This document shows positions 6,791-14,281 of a stretch of 20,381 nt of DNA, piece after piece. Within the stretch, counting starts at the first letter, position 1. Every line of letters starts with the position of its first letter. Origin of the DNA: Actinomycetota bacterium (GTDB lineage Bacteria; Actinomycetota; Acidimicrobiia; Acidimicrobiales; CADCTF01); the NCBI GenBank assembly GCA_019348305.1, contig JAHWJQ010000011.1, forward strand, positions 1 through 20,381, written 5' to 3'. The notes under the pieces are model-generated. The model searched no databases, was not told the DNA's origin, and saw only the letters and a program-made list of their open reading frames with translations. A program made the position numbers and the translations under genes.

Positions 6791-8566
6791 GTGATCCTGG
6801 CCGACCTCGAGCGGGTGGCGGTCCGTCGCCCCGACCGGCCGCTGTTCGAAGACCTGTCCCTCACGGTGCGCGCCGGCGACCGCTTGGGCGTCGTGGGGCG
6901 CAACGGTACCGGGAAGTCGACCCTGCTACGGGTGCTGGCCGGAGTGGAGCGACCGGAGGAAGGGGCGGTTCGCCACGGTCGCGACGTGCGGGTCGGCTTC
7001 CTCGCCCAGCGAGGCGGCCTACCACCGGGCGACGTGCGGTCCGCTGTGGGGCGTGGGTGGGAGGCGGCTGCGATCCTCGAGCGCCTCGGTATGGGCGCTT
7101 TGGTCGAAGCCGACGTAGCGACGCTTTCGGGGGGCCAGGAGAAGAGGGTCGCCCTGGCGCGGGTCCTGGTCGACGAGGTCGACCTCCTCATCCTCGACGA
7201 GCCCACGAACCACCTCGACCTCGACGCCATCGCCTGGCTGGAGGACCGCCTCGCCCGGTTCCGCGGTGGTCTGGTTGTGGTCACCCACGACCGCCACGTC
7301 CTGGACCGGGTCACCACCAGGATCCTCGAGCTGGACCGGGGTCGGGGCTACCTGCACGAGGGTGGCTACGGCGGCTATCTGGAGGCGACGGCGCAACGGA
7401 GCGAGCAGGAGGCCGCTGCTGAGTCGGTGCGGCGCAACCTGGCCCGGCGCGAGCTGGCCTGGTTGCGAAGGGGGGCGCCGGCCCGCACCCGCAAGCCCAA
7501 GGCGCGCATTGCCGCGGCCACGGCCATCGTGGAGGGCCGTGCCCCTGCCCCGGATCGTGCCGGCGAGTTGGACCTGCGCGGTGGCGGGCAATGGGGCTCC
7601 ACTCCCCGACTCGGTGACAAGGTGGTCGAGCTCCACGGCGTCGGGCACCGCTTTGGCTCCGGCACGCCGCTGTTCGCCGGCCTCGATCTGGACCTCGGTG
7701 CCGGCGACCGCCTGGGTGTCGTCGGGCCCAATGGCTCGGGGAAGTCGACCCTCCTCGACGTCATCGCCGGCCGCTTGATCCCGACGGAGGGGCGGGTGGA
7801 GACGGGGCCGACGGCGCGCATCGGCTACTACGACCAGACGGGCCGGGATCTCGACGGGAACCAGCGGGTGCGAGACGCGGTGGCCGGCGCCCGTGGGGAG
7901 CCGAACTGGGAGCAGGTCCGCCTCATGGAACGGTTCTGGTTCGACGCCGACGGGCAATGGGCGCCGATAGCGACCCTCTCGGGGGGCGAGCAGCGGCGGC
8001 TCCAGTTGCTGCTGGTCCTGGCCGGCCTGCCCAACGTGTTGCTGCTGGACGAGCCCAGCAACGACTTGGACCTCGACACCCTCCGGGCACTCGAGGACCA
8101 CCTCGACGCGTGGCCGGGAACCGTGGTGGTGGTCAGCCATGACCGTTCCTTCCTGGAACGCACCGTCGAGGACGTCTTGGTGCTGGAACCCGGACGCGAG
8201 CCGGCTCTGGCACCGGGCGGCTATGCCGGTTACGCCGCTTCCCGAGGCTCCCCCGGCTCGCCTCGCACCGCCCCCGCCATGGAGGGGCAGACCGCGTCGA
8301 CATTGCCCGTCGCGCCGTCCGAGCCCGGGCTGCGACGAGCGAAGGTCCGCTCGCCCAGCACCGTCCGGCGGCTCCTGATGCTGGCCGAGCGGGAGATGGT
8401 CGAGGCGGAGGCGGAGCGGGACCGCCTGGTTGGCGAACTGGCCGGCGGCGGCTCCGACCACACGACGCTCAGCCGGGTCGCCCATTCTCTGGCCGAGGCG
8501 GAGACCCGTCTCGCCAAGGCCGAGGAGCGTTGGCTGGAGCTGGCCGAGGAGTTGGAGGCCCACTGA
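6791..8566 (+). CDS. ABC-F family ATPase, Uup-like
   Basis: This is a soluble ABC-F ATPase with two nucleotide-binding domains and no membrane part. Such proteins act on the ribosome or, for Uup, in translation and genome stability. In the 591-residue product the first domain has Walker A GRNGTGKST (36-44), signature LSGGQ (112-116), Walker B LILDEPTNHLD (133-143) and the switch His in VVVTHDR. The linker AWLRRGAPARTRKPKARI (about 223-240) is typical of Uup. The second domain has GPNGSGKST (312-320), LSGGE (396-400) and LLLDEPSNDLD (417-427). A Pro/Ser-rich spacer leads to a charged coiled coil (about 520-590), as in the Uup C-terminal domain. Start is GTG 6791. It could instead be a resistance-type ABC-F, but the linker and C-terminal coil favour Uup. 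Confidence 0.9.
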   Translation: MILADLERVAVRRPDRPLFEDLSLTVRAGDRLGVVGRNGTGKSTLLRVLAGVERPEEGAVRHGRDVRVGFLAQRGGLPPGDVRSAVGRGWEAAAILERLGMGALVEADVATLSGGQEKRVALARVLVDEVDLLILDEPTNHLDLDAIAWLEDRLARFRGGLVVVTHDRHVLDRVTTRILELDRGRGYLHEGGYGGYLEATAQRSEQEAAAESVRRNLARRELAWLRRGAPARTRKPKARIAAATAIVEGRAPAPDRAGELDLRGGGQWGSTPRLGDKVVELHGVGHRFGSGTPLFAGLDLDLGAGDRLGVVGPNGSGKSTLLDVIAGRLIPTEGRVETGPTARIGYYDQTGRDLDGNQRVRDAVAGARGEPNWEQVRLMERFWFDADGQWAPIATLSGGEQRRLQLLLVLAGLPNVLLLDEPSNDLDLDTLRALEDHLDAWPGTVVVVSHDRSFLERTVEDVLVLEPGREPALAPGGYAGYAASRGSPGSPRTAPAMEGQTASTLPVAPSEPGLRRAKVRSPSTVRRLLMLAEREMVEAEAERDRLVGELAGGGSDHTTLSRVAHSLAEAETRLAKAEERWLELAEELEAH

Positions 8567-8602
8567 GGCGACGGCACTCCGTCCGGGTGAGATGCTGGAT
8601 GG

Positions 8603-10543
8603 GTGTCGGGTGTAGAGGAGGCGGAGCGGGCGCTCGAGCTGGCCCATGCAGCGCTCGCACGCTTGGACCCCGAGGCGGCGGTCGCACACCTCTCGACCGC
8701 GATCAGGGCGTTCACGGCGGCCGACGAGAAGTGCCGGGCGGCCATGGCGTGCGTGGAGCTGGGTGAGACATTGCGCAATACCCTCGGCAACCTGACCGCC
8801 AGCCGGGCATGGTTCGCCCGGGCCCGCCGTCTGGTCGAGGACGAACCTCCATGCCTCGAGCAGGGGTGGGTGGCGGTCGCCCCCATGGGGTGCGATGTCG
8901 ATGATCCGGCCGAGCTGCTGGCCGCCGCCGAGCTCGCCCTCGACCGCGCCCATCGCTTCGGCGACGTCAACCTGGAGACCAAGGCGCTCGCCGACGCGGG
9001 CCTCGCCCAAGTACAGGCGGGGCGACTGAAGGAGGGCATGGCCCTGCTCGACGAGGCCATGGCGCTGGCGTGCGGGCCTGCCGATGACCGCGACGCCGTC
9101 GGGAAGTCGGTCTGTTCGTTCTTCAGCGCCTGCTACTACGCGGCCGACTTCGAGCGTGCCGGTTCATGGGCCAGCCTTCTCCGACGCAGCGGGCTGATCG
9201 GCTTGGCGCCGGGTGCCCCAGTGTTCCTCTCCAGCCACTGCGACAGCGTGCAGACGACGCTCCTCGTGGAGCTCGGCCGTTGGGGCGAAGCCGAAGCATT
9301 GGTGACCCGGGCCAAAGCCGACTTCGAGGCGGTCATGCACCTGCCGAGCTGGCATCCAGACATCGCGCTCGCCGACCTTCGCATCCGCCAGGGTCGACTC
9401 GCCGAGGCCGAATCCCTGCTGCTCGGCAAGGACCAGGCACTTCAGGCACTGTTGCCGGCAGCCCGTCTGCACCTCGTGCGGGGCGACCTCGATCTCGCTC
9501 GCGCCACGGCACTTCGTGGCCTGCGGGTGATCGGCGACGATCGGTTACGGGCCGTCGAGCTGCTCACCGTCCTGGTCGAGGCGGAGCTAGGCAAGGGGGA
9601 TGGCGACGCCGCCGCCAGCGCTTGTGCGGCACTGGCTGAGCGTGCCGGTGACGTCCCCGTGCTGGCGCTGCGCGCCCGCGCCGCTGCTGCTCGGGCCCGC
9701 GTGCAGGCGAGCTCCGGCGATGTCGCCGACGCCATCGACACCCTCGAGTTGGCCGTCGACCAGCTCGACGGGCACCAGCTTCCCTGGCTCCGGGCCACCC
9801 TGCTCCTTGAGCTCGCCCGGCTGCGCGACCGCGCGGGCGACCTTGCCGCAGCGACGATCGACGCCAGGTCGGCGGCAGCCACGCTCTCCACCCTCGACGT
9901 CGTGTTGGCACCTGCCGACGCTGAGCTGCTCGAGCGCCTCACGGCCGCCCGGCCCGCCGCACCGCCTCCCGCCTCGACAGCCACTCTGGCCCGCGAAGGA
10001 AAGTGGTGGGTCGTCTCCTACGGCGGCACGAGGGTGAGGCTCCACGACACCAAGGGGCTTCGCTACCTCGCCGAGCTCCTCGGCCACCCGGGCGTGGAGC
10101 GCCACGCGCTCGATCTCGTCGACAAGGTGGAGGGCACCGACCCGGGCGGCCCCGACCGCCGGGCTCTCGGCGATGCCGGTGAGCTGCTCGACGGTCGGGC
10201 TCGGGCCGTCTACCGGCAGCGAATCGAGAAGCTGCGGGCGGACGTCGAGGACGAGCTCGCGGCTGGCCGGTTCGAAGCGGCCGAGGCTCTTCAGGCTGAG
10301 CTCGACCAGCTCGTGGCGCAGTTGGCGCAGGCCTTCGGCCTCGGGGGGCGCGACCGCCGGGCCGCTTCGGCGGCAGAGCGGGCCCGCCTGAACATCACCC
10401 GGGCCATGAGAGCGGCCATCGCAAGACTGGCCGATGCGTTGCCCGGGGTTGCAGACGCGCTCGACGGCGAGGTACGTACCGGCATCTACTGCGCCTACGA
10501 GCCCGCCGTCGGCAGTCGGGTTCGCTGGTTCGTTCAGTCCTGA
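8603..10543 (+). CDS. TPR-repeat protein with actinobacterial regulator-type C-terminal domain
   Basis: I do not recognise a named gene. The 646-residue product is mostly alpha-helical and Ala/Leu-rich, with repeated helix pairs over about 1-450 typical of tetratricopeptide repeats (for example ERALELAHAALARLDPEAAV). The part from about 465 (GKWWVVSYGGTRVRLHDTKG, then LRYLAELLGHPG) resembles a domain found at the C-terminus of many actinobacterial AAA/LuxR or adenylate-cyclase-type regulators, there with the same tail VRTGIYCAYEP. A charged coiled coil (about 520-575) separates the two. No HTH, P-loop or cyclase core is visible, so it looks like a stand-alone TPR adaptor or signalling protein. 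GTG 8603 is the chosen start, with GATGCT at -12 to -7. Position after the ABC-F gene suggests co-transcription but gives no function. Confidence 0.7.
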   Translation: MSGVEEAERALELAHAALARLDPEAAVAHLSTAIRAFTAADEKCRAAMACVELGETLRNTLGNLTASRAWFARARRLVEDEPPCLEQGWVAVAPMGCDVDDPAELLAAAELALDRAHRFGDVNLETKALADAGLAQVQAGRLKEGMALLDEAMALACGPADDRDAVGKSVCSFFSACYYAADFERAGSWASLLRRSGLIGLAPGAPVFLSSHCDSVQTTLLVELGRWGEAEALVTRAKADFEAVMHLPSWHPDIALADLRIRQGRLAEAESLLLGKDQALQALLPAARLHLVRGDLDLARATALRGLRVIGDDRLRAVELLTVLVEAELGKGDGDAAASACAALAERAGDVPVLALRARAAAARARVQASSGDVADAIDTLELAVDQLDGHQLPWLRATLLLELARLRDRAGDLAAATIDARSAAATLSTLDVVLAPADAELLERLTAARPAAPPPASTATLAREGKWWVVSYGGTRVRLHDTKGLRYLAELLGHPGVERHALDLVDKVEGTDPGGPDRRALGDAGELLDGRARAVYRQRIEKLRADVEDELAAGRFEAAEALQAELDQLVAQLAQAFGLGGRDRRAASAAERARLNITRAMRAAIARLADALPGVADALDGEVRTGIYCAYEPAVGSRVRWFVQS

Positions 10544-10549
10544 CTGAAC
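10532..10549. promoter_or_regulatory. Inverted repeat GTTCAGTC-CT-GACTGAAC, operator-like
   Basis: Two perfect 8-bp arms are separated by two bases. The right arm overlaps the TGA stop (10541-10543) of the TPR gene, and the site is about 32 bp before the next start. A two-base loop cannot form a stable hairpin and no T-run follows, so an operator (TetR-like geometry) is more plausible than a terminator. The binding protein is unknown. Confidence 0.5.
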
Positions 10550-10580
10550 AGATCGTCCGGTCTCGGAACGCCCCGGGAGC

Positions 10581-11309
10581 ATGGAACCCATGCAACCCAC
10601 TGTCAACGAGATCGCCGACGGCATCTACCGGATCTCGACCTGGATCCCCGATGTGACCCCGGCGGGCTTCACCTTCAACCAGTTCCTCGTCCGAGCCGAC
10701 GAGCCGCTGCTGTTCCACACCGGGCCCCGAGGGATGTTCCCCCTCGTGGCCGAGGCCGTGGCCAAGGTCCTGCCCGTCGAGTCGCTGCGCTGGATCACCT
10801 TCGGTCATGTCGAGTCCGACGAGTGCGGCTCGATGAACATGTGGCTCACGAGCGCGCCCCGCAGCCAGGTGGCCCACGGCGCCCTGGGCTGCGACATATC
10901 GCTGAACGACCTCTGCGACCGGCCCCCCAGGGCACTCGCCGAGGGCGAGGTGCTCGACGTCGGGGGCAAGCGGCTCCGCCAGATCTCCACGCCCCACGTT
11001 CCCCACGGGTGGGAGGCTCAGGTCCTCTACGAGGAGACCACCGGCACGCTGCTGTGTGGAGACCTGTTCAGCCAGATCGGCAGCGGCCCCGCTCTCACGA
11101 CTGCTGACGTCGTGGACCAGGCCATGGTCGCAGAGACGATGTTCCACGCCACCTCCCTCGCGCCCCACACAGCCGACACGCTGCGCTCCCTCGGGGACCT
11201 GGGTCCGGGGACCCTCGCCATCATGCACGGCTCGTCCTTCCAAGGTGACGGCAAGCAGGCCCTCTACGACTTGGCCGACGGGTACGAAAAGATGATCGCC
11301 GGAGTGTGA
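10581..11309 (+). CDS. Metallo-beta-lactamase-fold protein resembling the di-iron domain of flavodiiron proteins
   Basis: A cytoplasmic metal-dependent hydrolase or oxidoreductase is likely. The 242-residue product carries the flavodiiron ligand spacing: H76-x-E78-x-D80, H142, D161 and H216. The 18-residue gap between H142 and D161 equals that in flavodiiron proteins, and the other gaps are close to theirs. HVESDECGSMNMW replaces the family's HxExDHSG-type motif. The flavodoxin domain that passes electrons in true flavodiiron enzymes is absent, so partner and reaction are unknown. ATG 10581 has GGGAG only one base before it; ATG 10590 (M4) has it 10 bases before, and may be the true start. 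An inverted repeat at 10532-10549 could regulate it. It may be co-transcribed with the VOC gene 31 bp downstream. Confidence 0.85.
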   Translation: MEPMQPTVNEIADGIYRISTWIPDVTPAGFTFNQFLVRADEPLLFHTGPRGMFPLVAEAVAKVLPVESLRWITFGHVESDECGSMNMWLTSAPRSQVAHGALGCDISLNDLCDRPPRALAEGEVLDVGGKRLRQISTPHVPHGWEAQVLYEETTGTLLCGDLFSQIGSGPALTTADVVDQAMVAETMFHATSLAPHTADTLRSLGDLGPGTLAIMHGSSFQGDGKQALYDLADGYEKMIAGV

Positions 11310-11340
11310 CCACGAAAGTTGGAGCTGCGAGGCTGGTTGC

Positions 11341-11757
11341 ATGGAGCAGCGGGTTTCTCTCATCACCCTCGGCGTGGCCGACGCCGCCCGGGCGCGGCGG
11401 TTCTATGAGTCGCTGGGGTGGTCGGGCGAGTCGCCGGACGGCGACGTCGTCTTCTTCCAGACGGGCGGCCTCGTCCTCGCGCTGTGGAGCCGGGACAAGC
11501 TGGCCGTCGACAGCGGCGTCATCGACAGTGGCGGCTGGGGCGGCATCACCCTCGCCTACAACGTCTCGTCGACCACCGAGGTCGATGCTGTGCTGCGGGA
11601 AGCCGAGGCGGCCGGAGCGACTATCGCCCGTGCTGGCGCGCCCACGTTCTGGGGTGGCTACTCGGGAGTGTTCATCGATCCTGACGGGCACCCGTGGGAG
11701 GTGGCTCACAACCCCGCATGGCGGCTGAACGAGGACGGCAGCGTCAGGCTCCACTGA
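11341..11757 (+). CDS. VOC-superfamily (glyoxalase/bleomycin-resistance fold) protein
   Basis: The 138-residue product is a one-domain VOC protein. It has SLITLGVADAARARRFYESL at the N-terminus, the typical first beta-alpha unit, and ends with the second unit GGYSGVFIDPDGHPWEVAHN, where FxDPDGxxWE is the family motif and E is the usual metal ligand. The equivalent first metal residue is not a clear His, so a metal role is uncertain. Family members include lyases, dioxygenases and antibiotic-binding proteins; none can be assigned. Start ATG 11341; GAGGCT at -12 to -7 may be a weak -10 element. It lies 31 bp after the MBL-fold gene. Confidence 0.88.
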   Translation: MEQRVSLITLGVADAARARRFYESLGWSGESPDGDVVFFQTGGLVLALWSRDKLAVDSGVIDSGGWGGITLAYNVSSTTEVDAVLREAEAAGATIARAGAPTFWGGYSGVFIDPDGHPWEVAHNPAWRLNEDGSVRLH

Positions 11758-11802
11758 CGAATGACACCGCTGTGCTCGGACCGACTTCCACGACGGAGCC
11801 CG

Positions 11803-11808
11803 TACTCT
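11803..11808 (+). promoter_or_regulatory. -10-like element for the lipoprotein gene (leaderless start)
   Basis: TACTCT ends 7 bases before ATG 11816, so the transcript could start at the ATG. No strong Shine-Dalgarno precedes it. Confidence 0.45.
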
Positions 11809-11815
11809 GGGGCCG

Positions 11816-12553
11816 ATGGCCGGCGAGGCGCGAGCAACACTGCGATGGCTTCTTCCCGCCGTCGCGCTCCTGTCAGGCTGCACTGCCGCGGCTTCGGGAG
11901 AGCGTGACGGAACAGCAACGACAAGCGCCGTCCCGCCTCCGATGCTCACTCCTGAGACGTCGGCACCGCCTGCTCCAACGACGACCCACCATTCACCGCG
12001 GCACCGTTCGGTGACCGAGCAGCGGTGGACGCCGTTTGCCGACGTCGGCGGGATCGTGCTGCGCCATCCGTCGTCGCGGGTGGAGCGGGTCGGCTTCCAC
12101 GAGTCGAACCACGAAGGAGCGCAGGAGCTCCTCGTGCTTCCGTCGGCCGCGTCTCCGGTGACGCTGGAAGCTCGCCAACGGGGGACCGGCTCGCGGACGG
12201 CGGCAGACGTCGTCCTCGATCCCGACGCCGAGGTGCGCTCACCTGTCACCGGACGCGTGAAGCGGGCGGGAACCTACGTCCTCTACTGCAAGCACTCTGA
12301 CGACTATGTCGTCATCGCGCCCGACCGAAGGCCGAGCTGGGAGGTCAAGATCCTCCACATCGACGGCGTCCGCGTGCGCGCCGGTGATCGAGTCAGGGCC
12401 GGGGTGACGGTCCTTGCCCCTCGGGCGACGCAGCTCCCGTTCGAGTCGCAAGTGGACGAGATCCGCACCGCCGATCCCGCGTGGCCGCACGTGCACATCG
12501 AGGTCGTCGACCCAGCCATTAAGAACCGGCCGTCGCCGGGCGGCGGGTGCTGA
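11816..12553 (+). CDS. Lipoprotein with M23 (LytM)-like domain, probably non-catalytic
   Basis: This is a probable surface lipoprotein. The 245-residue product has a short basic N-terminus, a hydrophobic h-region and lipobox LLSGC (C22), followed by a low-complexity Thr/Pro/Ser linker (about 35-65). The C-terminal half resembles an M23 peptidase or lysostaphin-type fold: EVRSPVTGRVKRAG (about 139-152), then VKILHIDGVRVRAGDRVRAG (H181), then PHVHIEVVD (H225, H227), which matches the HxH zinc motif. The first zinc ligand pair (H..D) is incomplete: only D131 in AADVVL fits and the expected His is missing. It may therefore bind peptidoglycan or regulate an amidase rather than cut. ATG 11816 is supported by TACTCT just upstream. 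No partner gene is adjacent. Confidence 0.75.
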   Translation: MAGEARATLRWLLPAVALLSGCTAAASGERDGTATTSAVPPPMLTPETSAPPAPTTTHHSPRHRSVTEQRWTPFADVGGIVLRHPSSRVERVGFHESNHEGAQELLVLPSAASPVTLEARQRGTGSRTAADVVLDPDAEVRSPVTGRVKRAGTYVLYCKHSDDYVVIAPDRRPSWEVKILHIDGVRVRAGDRVRAGVTVLAPRATQLPFESQVDEIRTADPAWPHVHIEVVDPAIKNRPSPGGGC

Positions 12554-12567
12554 TCCACCTCGGTTCT

Positions 12568-12606
12568 GGGGATGTCCACCTCCCTCTGAGGTGCGCAAAC
12601 ATCCCC
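12568..12606. terminator. Nested inverted repeat after the lipoprotein gene
   Basis: Outer arms GGGGATGT (12568-12575) and ACATCCCC (12599-12606) enclose inner arms CACCTC (12577-12582) and GAGGTG (12588-12593) with a five-base loop. The stem would have one short left bulge and a five-base right bulge. It starts 15 bp after the lipoprotein stop. No T-run follows, so Rho-independent termination is uncertain; it could be a 3'-end stabiliser. Confidence 0.45.
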
Positions 12607-12655
12607 AAACTTCGCCAAAGCCGCTGGTCGCCGCTTGCTCTACCCCTGTCGCGAC

Positions 12656-12682
12656 GCAGCCCCGGGTTGAACCCGGGGCTGC
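12656..12682. terminator. Strong 13-bp inverted repeat, terminator- or REP-like
   Basis: GCAGCCCCGGGTT and AACCCGGGGCTGC are perfect complements with one base between, so a realistic hairpin has a stem of about 10 bp and a seven-base loop. It is very GC-rich but lacks a T-run on either side. It lies midway between two convergent genes, and a bidirectional terminator or a repeat of the REP type is possible. Confidence 0.5.
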
Positions 12683-12782
12683 TGGGGAGCTCGTGTCTGA
12701 ACCCGCCGCGTCGACTTCGTCTCGAGAGCACCATCGTGGCACAGTTCCTGCCGGATCGGCACCGGCGCATAGCGCAAATAGG

Positions 12783-12800
12783 TGCCAGCGGGCTCTGGCA
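12783..12800. repeat. Small inverted repeat TGCCAG / CTGGCA
   Basis: Six-base arms flank a six-base loop (CGGGCT on plus). It lies near the 3' end of the GAF-ANTAR gene. The short stem makes it a weak candidate for a terminator of that gene. Function is unknown. Confidence 0.3.
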
Positions 12801-12887
12801 TTGCTCTGTGCCGAGCGGCTGGGCCTTCACGGCGTCAGGATCTGACCGAGGCCATGGGCGGTTCAGTCAGCGCCCGACGCAAGAGCT

Positions 12888-13583
12888 TCAAGGGCCCGGA
12901 ACGTCACCTGTGTGTGCGACCTGCTCGGCGACGTCGCGCAGCTTCGCGTTGGTTCGCTGTGACGCGCGGACCAGGACATCGAAGGCCTCCGCTTCGGTCA
13001 ACGCCTGCCTTGCCATCAGGATGCCCTTCGCCTGACCGATGGTGTCTCTCGACTCGATCGCACCCTGCAACTGCTCCTGCTTCCGAGCCCCGACCAGAGC
13101 CACCGCGGCGTGGGCAGCAAACACGGACCCGACGGCCACTGCGTCCTCCTCGAAGGCACCGACGTCTTTGGCGTAGAGGTTGAGGGCGCCAACCGTGTCT
13201 TCCTCGTTGAACAACCGGAAGGACAACATGCTGCGGATGCTGGTCTCCTCCGCAGCCCGTTTCGAGAACTCAGGCCAGCGGTCCTCTTTCATGAGGTCGT
13301 CGACCTCGAGTACCTCATGATCCTTGATGGCATCGAGACAAGGCCCCTGGTCCGTCTCGTACTGGATTGCATCAACTTGTTGTGGAACATCGCCGGTCGA
13401 CGCAGCCGTCGAGATCTTGCGCTTCTCCACCAAAGACACGGCTGCGTAGTCGCAGCCACCGATCGTGTCTACTGCTGCCTCCACGATCCGGTCGAGCGTC
13501 GCTTGCACTGAGTCCTCCGCTAGCAGCCTTCTCGCAAGCTCGGCGAACGTCTGCGCAAGTTGGACTTCTGAGCCCCCTTCCAC
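12888..13583 (-). CDS. GAF-ANTAR domain RNA-binding regulator
   Basis: ANTAR proteins act as transcription antiterminators by binding paired RNA hairpins; GAF domains sense small molecules or partner proteins. The 231-residue product has a GAF domain (about 8-150, with YETDQGPCLDAI and IRSMLSFRLF) and a C-terminal ANTAR three-helix domain (about 170-225) with AIESRDTIGQAKGILMARQA and a final ASQRTNAKLRDVAEQV, a standard ANTAR ending. The frame is open to 13826, but I choose GTG 13583: the region beyond lies in the GNAT gene, and TATTCT sits exactly at -12 to -7. This class is common in actinobacteria and many act in stress responses. The target RNA is unknown. No phosphoacceptor receiver domain is present. 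Confidence 0.9.
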   Translation of the reverse strand: MEGGSEVQLAQTFAELARRLLAEDSVQATLDRIVEAAVDTIGGCDYAAVSLVEKRKISTAASTGDVPQQVDAIQYETDQGPCLDAIKDHEVLEVDDLMKEDRWPEFSKRAAEETSIRSMLSFRLFNEEDTVGALNLYAKDVGAFEEDAVAVGSVFAAHAAVALVGARKQEQLQGAIESRDTIGQAKGILMARQALTEAEAFDVLVRASQRTNAKLRDVAEQVAHTGDVPGP

Positions 13584-13589
13584 GTCACG

Positions 13590-13595
13590 AGAATA
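13590..13595 (-). promoter_or_regulatory. -10-like element for the GAF-ANTAR gene (leaderless start)
   Basis: On the minus strand TATTCT lies at -12 to -7 of GTG 13583, with no Shine-Dalgarno in between. This supports the shorter start. A clear -35 was not found. Confidence 0.5.
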
Positions 13596-13644
13596 ACCAC
13601 GGTCAGACAGAATTTCGCCGCGCTCGTAATCGCCACGTAGGCGG

Positions 13645-14196
13645 TCACAGCACGAGGCGGACGACCACCCGCTTCCCCGCGATCCTCGTCTGGCAGAATC
13701 CGCGCCGCTCGAAGGCGTCGAGGCGGCCCATGAAGTCGGAGTTGACGTTTGGGTACGCCTCGATGGCCGTCGCACCACGCAACCGCGCCCACTCGACTGC
13801 GGAATCGAGCAGCGCGTAGGCCACACCGCGTCGCTTCCAGCGGGGGTCGACGTAGAAGCACACCACTGCGAAGACGTTGGGCTCGTCGTCGCGGGGCTTG
13901 TACTGCGGCGACCGCATCAGGTGTCCGAACTGCTCGCGCTCGCCCACCGACACCCAACCGACTGGGGCACCGTCTGCGTAGGCAAGCAACCCCGGCTCCG
14001 CGCCGTCAGCGACGAGGGCCTGCATCGCCAGCTTGTTCTTCGCCGCATCGCCGGTCCGGTGGCGCCACCACATGCACCAGCAGCTGGCACCAGGGATGGG
14101 AGTTCCGCCCCGTGGTCCCGGGCGCTCGAACAACTCCACGAGGTCACCCCACCGCTCGGGCGTCACCGGATGCACCTCAACCTGTCCCACGCGCAC
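13645..14196 (-). CDS. GNAT-family N-acetyltransferase
   Basis: This is an acyl-CoA-dependent acetyltransferase of unknown substrate. The 183-residue product shows the CoA-binding core VCFYVDPRWKRRGVAYALLD (about 113-132), with the R-x-x-G-x-A pattern, then AVEWARLRGATAIEAYP and a C-terminal ERRGFCQTR, typical of GNAT folds. A Cys/Trp-rich patch, ASCWCMWWRHRTG (about 37-49), lies before the core, as in some small actinobacterial GNATs. The start codon is GTG 14196 by length; GTG 14190 is also possible because CATCAT lies at -12 to -7 of it. It is followed, 61 bp on, by the promoter and start of the GAF-ANTAR gene, so the two are probably separate units. Confidence 0.88.
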   Translation of the reverse strand: MRVGQVEVHPVTPERWGDLVELFERPGPRGGTPIPGASCWCMWWRHRTGDAAKNKLAMQALVADGAEPGLLAYADGAPVGWVSVGEREQFGHLMRSPQYKPRDDEPNVFAVVCFYVDPRWKRRGVAYALLDSAVEWARLRGATAIEAYPNVNSDFMGRLDAFERRGFCQTRIAGKRVVVRLVL

Positions 14197-14270
14197 ATGA
14201 TGCTCGATGCCGGGAGCGGGGCCAGGAGCGGCCGGTGCCAGGATGTGCCCCGACCGTTACCTCATGGCCA

Positions 14271-14276
14271 GAGGAG
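14271..14276 (+). promoter_or_regulatory. Ribosome-binding site that decides the start of the PH-like gene
   Basis: GAGGAG is followed by five bases and GTG 14282. Earlier ATGs at 14207, 14243 and 14264 have no such site, so the shorter start is preferred. Confidence 0.7.
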
Positions 14277-14281
14277 CTCCC

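Larger units (their letters stand above)
12554..12887. other. Gene-free spacer between convergent genes
   Basis: This 334-bp spacer lies between the convergent lipoprotein and GAF-ANTAR genes. No coding sequence is credible in it: ORFs on both strands are short shadows with poor composition. It contains three inverted repeats, listed separately (12568-12606, 12656-12682, 12783-12800), any of which could help to end transcription. I see no promoter, tRNA or mobile element. Confidence 0.6.

Noticed and set aside
7019..9010. 663-residue minus-strand ORF
   Set aside because: It is antisense to the ABC-F and TPR genes, whose frames have clear motifs; GC-rich third positions keep antisense frames open.
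12640..12700. Possible tRNA because of GGGTTCAACCC on the minus strand
   Set aside because: The T-loop would have five bases instead of seven and no acceptor, D or anticodon stems can be folded around it.
12783..12800. Possible ANTAR RNA target beside the GAF-ANTAR gene
   Set aside because: The loops are CGGGCT (plus) and AGCCCG (minus); ANTAR sites need two hexaloops with A at position 1 and G at position 4, which neither has.
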